Below are positions 1 through 5,556 of a DNA stretch of 9,891 bases, one piece after another. The position numbers and the translations under genes are program-made. Source of the stretch: Deltaproteobacteria bacterium UBA3076. Its GTDB lineage: Bacteria > Desulfobacterota > Dissulfuribacteria > Dissulfuribacterales > UBA3076. How positions within the stretch are numbered: the first letter of the stretch is position 1; each line of letters starts with the position of its first letter. The stretch covers positions 4,679 through 14,569 of the forward strand of contig DFBQ01000229.1 of NCBI GenBank assembly GCA_002367355.1. Direction: 5' to 3'. Under the pieces are notes generated by a model, which did no database searches, was not told the DNA's origin, and was given only the letters and a program-made list of their open reading frames with translations.

Positions 1-2
1 TA

Positions 3-22
3 GTAACCCCGTGAACGGTTAC
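3..22. repeat. short inverted repeat at the left edge
   Basis: GTAACC (3-8) is the exact reverse complement of GGTTAC (17-22), with an 8-base loop. It is followed on the plus strand by AAAAA rather than a T-run, so it does not look like an intrinsic terminator on that strand. It may be the edge of a repeat or of a gene end lying outside the window. Confidence 0.4.
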
Positions 23-78
23 AAAAAGGATATGTGGCTATAGATTTTCAGATATTAAATTTCACAAGTCCAGATGGA

Positions 79-127
79 GGAATCCGAGTAAGTCGTACTT
101 TTTTATTGGTACGTCGTTGAGGATTCC
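79..127. repeat. nested inverted repeat upstream of recD2
   Basis: GGAATCC (79-85) pairs perfectly with GGATTCC (121-127). Inside it CGTAC (94-98) pairs with GTACG (109-113) around a T-rich loop. The structure ends about 28 bases before the assigned recD2 start and could fold in a transcript on either strand. No T-run follows on the plus strand, so a terminator is unlikely. It could be a structured leader or a small dispersed repeat, and the sequence alone does not decide this. Confidence 0.4.
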
Positions 128-154
128 GACCGATAACGCAGTGAAATTGGATAT

Positions 155-2536
155 ATGGAAATCTATAATAATGAGATTGTGCTTATGTCTTCAAATCAAG
201 AGCTAACCCTTCGTGGTCGCATTGAGCGGGTTACATACGCGTCGCCTGATACGGGATTTGCTGTCCTCAAGGTACATCCTGCCAGAGGAGCAAGGTTCAC
301 AGCCATAGGCCATGTGCCGGAGCTTTTGAATCAGGCCGGTCTGGAAGGCACGGAATTTCAGTTTTCCGGTGCCTGGACCGTCACCAAGTACGGCAGGCAG
401 TTTGCCTTTTCGATCTGTAATCTTATGGGAAGCGAACTCCTTTTCTTTTTGTCCAAGGTAGTGAAGGGACTGGGGGAAAAACTCGCACTACAGCTCTTGG
501 AACGTTACGGCGAAGAGGAGCTGTTACATATCCTGGAACATCAGCCGGATGAACTTCTCAAGGTCAAGGGGATAAAGCAAAAGCGTCTTGCCCTTATTAA
601 ACACTCCTGGCACAAGCACAGGAATCTAAGAGCACTTTCAGAGTATCTGGCAGGACATGGCGGAAAGATAACACCCAATCTCTTAATAAGGATATACAAT
701 CACTTTGGCGATCATGCACTTGAGACTGTAAAGAGGAATCCTTACAGCTTAACTGAAGTCCGGGGCATAGGTTTTAAGACAGCAGACAGGATAGCCCTTG
801 GACTAGGAATCAAGCCTGAGTCGCCTGAAAGGATCCGGGCGGCTGTCAGTCACGTACTTGTCGAGACCGCAGAGACAGAAGGCCATTCTTATCTTCCTGA
901 TGAAACCTTTATCCAGGCAGTAAAAGAGGTGCTTTCAACAGATGAAAAGGTTCCGGGTGAATCCCTGATAAGGGGGGTGCTGAAACCCATGATTCTTGAC
1001 GGCACCTTAGTGCGGGATGACAAGGGAAAAACGGGTCTTTCCGCCTATCGCTATATGGAGGACTGGCTCAGGGACTTCTCTGTTGCAAGATCAAAAGCGT
1101 GCAAAAGGCCGGTCATCCCTGTTGATGTGGTGAAGGAATTCCTTGATCATTATGAGGGTACTGTCGGTATTGAATTTGCTCCTGAACAGCGGGAGATAGT
1201 ACTACGGGTCGCCACCGAGCCCAGGATGGTCTTTGGCCTTGCCGGTTATGCCGGCACAGGAAAGACCACGGTCTGCCGGGTTGTGCTGGATCTTCTCTCA
1301 AGGCACTATGCCGACCGGGATGATATAGTCTGCTGCGCCTTTACCGGCATGGCCTCAGCAAGACTCAGAAAAACCACAGGGTACAATGCCCTGACGATTC
1401 ATAGCCTCCTCAAGTACAAAGGCGAAGGGAGATTCGAGCACGGGCCGGAAAATCCATTACCCTACAGGGTGGTCGTTCTGGATGAGGCATCCATGGTGAG
1501 CCTGCCCCTTTTCTATCGCCTTGCCAAAGCCCTGAAGCCCACGACTTTGTTATTGATGGTAGGGGACCCGGCACAGCTCCCTCCGATAGGAGCAGGGAAC
1601 GTCTTTGGAGACATATTGGCCGCAAGGCTTATATCTGCAGTGCACCTTACCCGGATCTACCGCCAGAGTGAGGGCAGCGTGCTTACCCTTTTTGCCAATG
1701 AAATCCGTCAGGGGAAGATCCCTAAGGAAGTTGAGGCGCCAGGGTGGCGCGATTTTGCCTTTGAGAAGATAGAACGTCATAATATCTACGCACTGAAGAG
1801 AGACCGGACAGAAAAAGAGCTAAAACTCCTGAGAGAAGAAAATAATCAGGCCATCCTTGATCGTGTCCTTGAGCTTGCCAGGGAATATCAGGGACATCTC
1901 AGCCATCCCATATGGGACTTTCAGGTGCTCACTCCGATGAGAATAGGTCAATTGGGTACAGAGATATTAAATACAAACCTTCAGGACATCCTTAATCATG
2001 GAAGCGGCGGTGTGACCAAGGCGGGTATAACAATAAGGGAAGGTGACAAGGTAGTCCATCTCCAAAACAGGGACATGCAGGTAATGACCTGGGCCAAGTT
2101 TATAAAACAGGGGAAAAAGTTCGAGTCTGAAGAGTTCAGGAGGGTCTTTAATGGGCACGTTGGCCTTATCTCAAAGATTGATCCTGAGACTGAGCAGTTT
2201 TATGTTGTCTATCCGGAAAGGATAGTCGTGGCGTACTGCTTTGACCATCTCGGGGATATAATCGAGCTGGCCTATGCCCTCACAGTCCACAAGGCGCAGG
2301 GAAGTCAGTATCGTATTGTTGTCATTCCCCTTACTAATTCACACTTTATAATGCTCAACAACAAATGGTTCTATACAGCCATAACCAGGGCTGAAGAGAA
2401 AGTGTGCCTGATCGGCCAGAGGTATGCCTTGAGACGGGCCTGCACCAACGTGGAGGGGGTTAGACGCCAGACCTGGCTGGGGCTGCAAGGAACGGAGAAT
2501 GAGCTTGACCGTCTTTCCTTCGGGCACACACATTGA
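155..2536 (+). CDS. recD2: RecD2-type ATP-dependent DNA helicase (SF1B)
   Basis: Superfamily 1B 5'-3' DNA helicase of the RecD2 branch, which acts without RecBC in DNA repair and replication fork maintenance. Visible domains: an N-terminal OB-like segment (about residues 16-95, beginning GRIERVTY), helix-hairpin-helix repeats (about 100-220, including RGIGFKTADRIA), then two motor domains. Motor motifs are intact: Walker A GYAGTGKT (364-371), Walker B LDEAS (442-446), motif III GDPAQLPP (470-477), motif IV RIYRQ (500-504), motif V ALTVHKAQGS (708-717) and motif VI YTAITRA (740-746). At 793 residues it is slightly longer than usual for the family. Neither this start nor the in-frame ATG at 185 (MSSNQELT) has a good Shine-Dalgarno sequence. 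Homology to the family begins after the second Met, so the start at 185 is equally plausible. The gene stands alone, and the next gene begins 167 bases downstream. Confidence 0.96.
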   Translation: MEIYNNEIVLMSSNQELTLRGRIERVTYASPDTGFAVLKVHPARGARFTAIGHVPELLNQAGLEGTEFQFSGAWTVTKYGRQFAFSICNLMGSELLFFLSKVVKGLGEKLALQLLERYGEEELLHILEHQPDELLKVKGIKQKRLALIKHSWHKHRNLRALSEYLAGHGGKITPNLLIRIYNHFGDHALETVKRNPYSLTEVRGIGFKTADRIALGLGIKPESPERIRAAVSHVLVETAETEGHSYLPDETFIQAVKEVLSTDEKVPGESLIRGVLKPMILDGTLVRDDKGKTGLSAYRYMEDWLRDFSVARSKACKRPVIPVDVVKEFLDHYEGTVGIEFAPEQREIVLRVATEPRMVFGLAGYAGTGKTTVCRVVLDLLSRHYADRDDIVCCAFTGMASARLRKTTGYNALTIHSLLKYKGEGRFEHGPENPLPYRVVVLDEASMVSLPLFYRLAKALKPTTLLLMVGDPAQLPPIGAGNVFGDILAARLISAVHLTRIYRQSEGSVLTLFANEIRQGKIPKEVEAPGWRDFAFEKIERHNIYALKRDRTEKELKLLREENNQAILDRVLELAREYQGHLSHPIWDFQVLTPMRIGQLGTEILNTNLQDILNHGSGGVTKAGITIREGDKVVHLQNRDMQVMTWAKFIKQGKKFESEEFRRVFNGHVGLISKIDPETEQFYVVYPERIVVAYCFDHLGDIIELAYALTVHKAQGSQYRIVVIPLTNSHFIMLNNKWFYTAITRAEEKVCLIGQRYALRRACTNVEGVRRQTWLGLQGTENELDRLSFGHTH

Positions 2537-2569
2537 CCAAGATGTATCAACGTGGTAGGAACTGATTTG

Positions 2570-2589
2570 CTATTCACGGAAGTGAATAG
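2570..2589 (+). repeat. perfect hairpin between recD2 and the DAHP synthase gene
   Basis: CTATTCAC (2570-2577) and GTGAATAG (2582-2589) form an 8-bp perfect stem with a GGAA loop. An overlapping longer-range pairing exists: TTTGCTA (2566-2572) with TAGCAAA (2604-2610). The 12-base palindrome AATAGATCTATT (2585-2596) overlaps the right arm. There is no U-tract after the stem, so this is not a classic intrinsic terminator for recD2. It may protect the recD2 3' end or belong to the structured leader of the next gene. Confidence 0.55.
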
Positions 2590-2619
2590 ATCTATTAATT
2601 ATTTAGCAAACCATTACTA

Positions 2620-2679
2620 AAAACACGGATGAAAATCCCTAACAGGGATCTTACCAATGGGAATAAGATGCGGTGTTTT
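2620..2679 (+). promoter_or_regulatory. candidate structured 5' leader of the DAHP synthase gene
   Basis: An outer stem AAAACAC (2620-2626) / GTGTTTT (2673-2679) closes a region holding three partly exclusive hairpins. These are GGAT-GAAA-ATCC (2627-2638, a GNRA loop), ATCCCT-AAC-AGGGAT (2635-2649), and ATCTTA/TAAGAT (2648-2653 / 2664-2669) with CC/GG inside. The first two share ATCC, and the second and third share AT at 2648-2649. The region ends 24 bases before the start codon. I do not recognise a known riboswitch class or T-box. A regulatory role is inferred from the structure and from the position before an amino acid biosynthesis gene. Confidence 0.35.
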
Positions 2680-2703
2680 GCAGGTAGTTTCAAGGGCTGA
2701 GAG

Positions 2704-3837
2704 ATGATTATAATTCTAAAAGCGGATACAAATGTTCAGGGACCTGAGTATGAAAAGATAAACACTTACCTAAAACAATTCCCCGACATCAATGTCAAGC
2801 TGGTGGAGCTTCAGGGCGAGACCAGAACTGTTAGAGAGGTCCACCTCATCGGACCGACTCATAATGTCCCGGAGGAAGTTCTGACCAGTATGACGGGCGT
2901 CGAGCGGGTAATCAGAATTTCCAGTAAGTATCGCCAGATAGGCAGATACGACTTAAGACTCGTACCAGTAGGTTTTACATATCAAGGCATAAAATTTAAT
3001 CAGGAAACCCTTCATATCTTTCCGGGACCGTGCGCTGTTGACACACTTGAGCATGCGGAGGAGACCTTCAAATTCCTGCAAGGTCTGGGGATAGTAACGA
3101 CCAGAATGGGTGCCTACAAGCCCCGGACCAGCCCCTATGATTTCCAGGGGCACGGAGCGAATTGTCTGCCATGGGTCTTTGATCTGGCCGGCAAGTACGG
3201 GATCAAAATCATTGCCATGGAGGTCTTGCGAGAGCAGCATATTGACGAGATCAAGGAGGCCCTGGAGGCTGCAGGAAACCCCACCGGGGTCATGCTCCAG
3301 ATCGGGACCCGGAATGCACAGAACTTTGAGCTGCTTAAGGCCGTTGGATCTCAGAACGAACTACCTGTGCTGTATAAGCGGGGCATGGGGCTCACACTTG
3401 AAGAATCTCTGAATGCCTGTGAATATATTGCCAGTGGGGGCAATCGCCAGATAGTATTTTGCCTGAGAGGAGTCAAGTCACAGCTTGGCGCTCCTCACCG
3501 TAACATAGTGGACTTTATACATGTGCCGGTAGTTCAGAGGCTGACCAGGCTCCCTGTGTGTATAGATCCCAGCCACTCCGTAGGATCAAAGGAGCACGGC
3601 CCGGACGGGTTGTTCGACATATTTAATGCGGCTGCACAGGGCGTCATATCCGGTGCCAACATGATTCTTGTGGAATGTCATCCGGAACCGGAAACAGCTC
3701 TGTGTGACGGGCCACAATCGCTGACATTCCCTGAGCTCGAGCAATTTATAAATGATGTGTCTATTGTACGGGAGGCCTATGAGAAACGAGTAAATGTCTA
3801 TTCCCAGGGCATGTTCAAGAAAATGACAAAGACATAG
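2704..3837 (+). CDS. aroF: 3-deoxy-7-phosphoheptulonate (DAHP) synthase, type I-beta, divergent
   Basis: Condenses phosphoenolpyruvate and erythrose 4-phosphate to DAHP, the first step of the shikimate pathway, in the cytoplasm. Residues 1 to about 85 form a ferredoxin-like N-terminal domain of the kind that carries feedback control in Thermotoga-type enzymes. The TIM barrel follows. The four expected metal ligands are present: Cys110 in FPGPC, His291 in DPSH, Glu324 in LVECHPEPE and Asp335 in DGPQSL. The substrate loop KPRTSPY (139-145) and the TRNAQNFELLKAVG and LYKRG motifs are also present. The loop usually reading CERGIRTFE is CLRGVKSQL here, followed by a variable stretch, so the protein is a divergent member and a changed specificity cannot be excluded. 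AAGGG at 2692-2696, seven bases before the ATG, supports the start. Its 377 residues exceed the Thermotoga enzyme (~338) because of short insertions. Confidence 0.87.
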   Translation: MIIILKADTNVQGPEYEKINTYLKQFPDINVKLVELQGETRTVREVHLIGPTHNVPEEVLTSMTGVERVIRISSKYRQIGRYDLRLVPVGFTYQGIKFNQETLHIFPGPCAVDTLEHAEETFKFLQGLGIVTTRMGAYKPRTSPYDFQGHGANCLPWVFDLAGKYGIKIIAMEVLREQHIDEIKEALEAAGNPTGVMLQIGTRNAQNFELLKAVGSQNELPVLYKRGMGLTLEESLNACEYIASGGNRQIVFCLRGVKSQLGAPHRNIVDFIHVPVVQRLTRLPVCIDPSHSVGSKEHGPDGLFDIFNAAAQGVISGANMILVECHPEPETALCDGPQSLTFPELEQFINDVSIVREAYEKRVNVYSQGMFKKMTKT

Positions 3838-3944
3838 AGAAGGCGTTTACAGGTTGCATTTATGCCATACGGGGTTGTTTTGAAAGATGAACATCGAATG
3901 AAAAAACAAACACCCAATACCGAACATTCAACAGCTATTTCTGT

Positions 3945-3989
3945 ATATTCGAGCAGCCTTTCTTCCAGATCATATGTCTGTTTCTTCAT
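3945..3989 (-). pseudogene. N-terminal relic of a four-helix-bundle (S23/IVP-like) protein gene
   Basis: From the ATG at 3989 the minus strand reads MKKQTYDLEERLLEY. This matches the N-terminus I know for the standalone four-helix-bundle family related to 23S rRNA intervening-sequence proteins (typical continuation AVRIIRLVE...). After residue 15 the match stops. The frame runs into degenerate heptamer sequence (TEIAVECSVLGV...) and then into the 3' end of the DAHP synthase gene, so roughly 100 residues are missing. GGGAAAAG just before the ATG resembles a preserved ribosome binding site. The identification rests on a short stretch recalled from the family, so it is likely but not certain. 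Confidence 0.6.
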
Positions 3990-3998
3990 CTTTTCCCA

Positions 3999-4047
3999 TT
4001 CAACGTTCGATGTTCGATGTTCGATGTTGGACGTTCGATGTTCATCT
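3999..4047. repeat. heptanucleotide array TTCGATG
   Basis: Seven consecutive 7-base units: TTCAACG, three TTCGATG, TTGGACG, TTCGATG, TTCATCT. The array sits directly upstream, on the minus strand, of the four-helix relic start codon. Further degenerate units of opposite orientation lie beyond the relic. Unit period and phase are exact across 49 bases. Confidence 0.85.
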
Positions 4048-4095
4048 TTTTTCAGTCCCTCCTGGGCAAAAACAATTTAGCGCTTATGGGCCCGG

Positions 4096-4110
4096 TCCTG
4101 CGTTGCAGGA
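4096..4110 (-). terminator. weak hairpin immediately after folC
   Basis: Reading on the minus strand, TCCTGC-AAC-GCAGGA (4110-4096) forms a 6-bp stem starting directly after the folC stop codon. The nearest T-run on that strand is five bases (4072-4068), 23 bases further on. This is too far for a standard intrinsic terminator. It may be a degenerate or non-canonical terminator, or chance. Confidence 0.2.
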
Positions 4111-5430
4111 TTATATGCGCATAAAATTTTTCTGGATCAACTCCTCTCTTACCGCTCCTACAAGGTAAAGCGAGCCTGCCACGCAGAGCAGATTTTCCTT
4201 ACCACAGTTTGAAAGGGCTTTATTCAGGGCCTTCCGCCAGTCTTGTTCCAGAGTCACATATTTCGGGATATCACTCCCTCTCCACCTTTCTAATGTGACC
4301 GGCACCCTGGGGCCAGGGGGCTCTGTGATGATGATTTGCCCGAACAGAGACGATATTTGCCTGAGCATGGCTACAAAGTCCTTGTCTCCGCCCTCATCAG
4401 AACAGGCCCATAGGAGAGTATGGAAGTACCTGTCCTTGTCTCCTGGGGTCGTGTTTAACAGGCCAAGAAGATCTTTGAGTGACCGTAGGCCACCTAAGTT
4501 ATGGGCGCCATCGAGCAGCACCCTGCAGCTTCCTTCCAGCAGTTCCCCGCGACCCGGCCAATAGACGTCGCTGCATCCATTTCTGACTGCTGTATCAGTA
4601 ATCCTGAATCCTTGCTCTATCAACCTCTCACAAGCCGCTATGGCAAGGCCGGCGTTTGTGGCCTGATGCCTACCCCTCAGGGCCGGATATAATCCGTTGA
4701 TTTTGAGAAATTCCCCTTTATAGTCGATTCCGGAATTCCCATGCTCTTCTACATCAAAGTCACGGCCAATTTCCCAAACCGGGGCATTTAGCTCAAGACA
4801 TCTGTCCGATATCACAGAGAGAGCAGGCTGTTCTCTGACCCCGGTGATCACCGGCATACCCTTCTTGATGATGCCCGCCTTTTCCCTGGCTATTTCAGGA
4901 ATACTTCTACCCAGAAAGGCCTGGTGCTCCAGGGAGATATTTGTAATAACAGAGACCAGAGGAGTGACTATGTTAGTGGCGTCCAGCCTGCCTCCAAGAC
5001 CTGTCTCAAAAATTACCAGGTCAGCTCCCTGCTCTGCAAACCAGACCATTGCTATTGCAGTGGTGAACTCGAAATAGCTGAGTTCATAGCCCCTTTCCAG
5101 GAAATCTCTGATCCTCCAGATCTGCTCTTTCAGCTCCTCCTCGGAAATCATGGTATTCCCTATCTTGAATCTCTCTCTGAGGGATGATAGGTGGGGTGAG
5201 GTATAGAGACCTGTCTTGTATCCGGCCGCATGTAAAATACTTGCAATAACAGCGCTTACAGAGCCTTTTCCGTTTGTTCCTGCTACATGGAGACACGGAT
5301 AGTTTTTTTCCGGATTGCCAAATGCATTCAATATGCTGATCATTCGCTCAAGGCCCAGGTGAAAACCATGGAACTGGAACTTATCCAGATAGGATAAAGC
5401 AGCTTTTAAATTATGCTTGTGTGAAGGCAT
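4111..5430 (-). CDS. folC: bifunctional folylpolyglutamate / dihydrofolate synthase
   Basis: Mur-ligase-family ATP-dependent enzyme that adds glutamate to dihydropteroate and to reduced folates in the cytoplasm. Seen directly: the P-loop GTNGKGS (51-57), the folate-loop segment YTSPHLSSLRERFK (76-89), ETGLGGRLDATN (142-153), SLEHQAFLG (166-174) and REKAGIIKKG (182-191), which should hold the carbamylated lysine. The C-terminal ligase domain carries WPGRGE (291-296) and DGAHNLGG (307-314). At 439 residues it has normal family length and looks intact. GGAAAAG lies 4-10 bases before the ATG and is a modest ribosome binding site. The gene is transcribed towards the repeat island and is divergent from the cytochrome gene, with 126 bases between them. 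No accD or other usual partner is adjacent in the window. Confidence 0.96.
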   Translation of the reverse strand: MPSHKHNLKAALSYLDKFQFHGFHLGLERMISILNAFGNPEKNYPCLHVAGTNGKGSVSAVIASILHAAGYKTGLYTSPHLSSLRERFKIGNTMISEEELKEQIWRIRDFLERGYELSYFEFTTAIAMVWFAEQGADLVIFETGLGGRLDATNIVTPLVSVITNISLEHQAFLGRSIPEIAREKAGIIKKGMPVITGVREQPALSVISDRCLELNAPVWEIGRDFDVEEHGNSGIDYKGEFLKINGLYPALRGRHQATNAGLAIAACERLIEQGFRITDTAVRNGCSDVYWPGRGELLEGSCRVLLDGAHNLGGLRSLKDLLGLLNTTPGDKDRYFHTLLWACSDEGGDKDFVAMLRQISSLFGQIIITEPPGPRVPVTLERWRGSDIPKYVTLEQDWRKALNKALSNCGKENLLCVAGSLYLVGAVREELIQKNFMRI

Positions 5431-5556
5431 GGCTTTTCCGCCGGACTACCAGGCGACTAAGGATATTTAATATGTATTTGTCGCAAAAAAAGTGTAACAT
5501 CAGACACGATCAACACATTAACTTTAGGCACTTATTACGGCAGCATCCAAAATTAA
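5431..5556. other. divergent intergenic region folC / cytochrome
   Basis: This 126-base, AT-rich gap must carry both divergent promoters. I see a weak inverted repeat, GCGAC (5453-5457) and GTCGC (5480-5484), around an ATATTTAATAT core. No pair of -10 and -35 hexamers with good spacing is convincing on either strand, and no clear operator is visible. Confidence 0.4.

Larger units (their letters stand above)
3883..4049. repeat. repeat island with 16-bp inverted arms
   Basis: AAAGATGAACATCGAA (3883-3898) is the exact reverse complement of TTCGATGTTCATCTTT (4034-4049). Between the arms lie degenerate heptamers and a relic of a coding sequence on the minus strand. The island fills most of the 273-base gap between the convergent DAHP synthase and folC genes. 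The rest of the gap (3838-3882 and 4050-4110) shows no gene. The arrangement suggests a small gene cassette with inverted heptamer flanks that has lost its centre. Confidence 0.65.

Noticed and set aside
34..117. Short plus-strand frame starting at GTG 34 (VAIDFQILNFTSP...)
   Set aside because: Only 27 codons, overlaps the inverted repeat, has no recognisable homology, and its upstream AAAGGA is too close to the GTG. Probably chance.
2691..2706. GGGCTGAGAG resembling the TPP riboswitch CTGAGA motif
   Set aside because: The other conserved TPP segments are absent, and the motif sits on the ribosome binding site and start codon of the DAHP synthase gene.
3999..4047. TTCGATG array as a CRISPR or iteron origin
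   Set aside because: Units are contiguous heptamers without spacers, no cas or replication initiator gene is present, and the array sits beside a gene relic.
3862..4168. Overlapping plus-strand ORFs through the repeat island (MPYGVVLKDEHRM..., MSVSSSFPIQRS...)
   Set aside because: Their protein sequences are translated heptamers (FDVRCSMFDVRC type) and are not genes.
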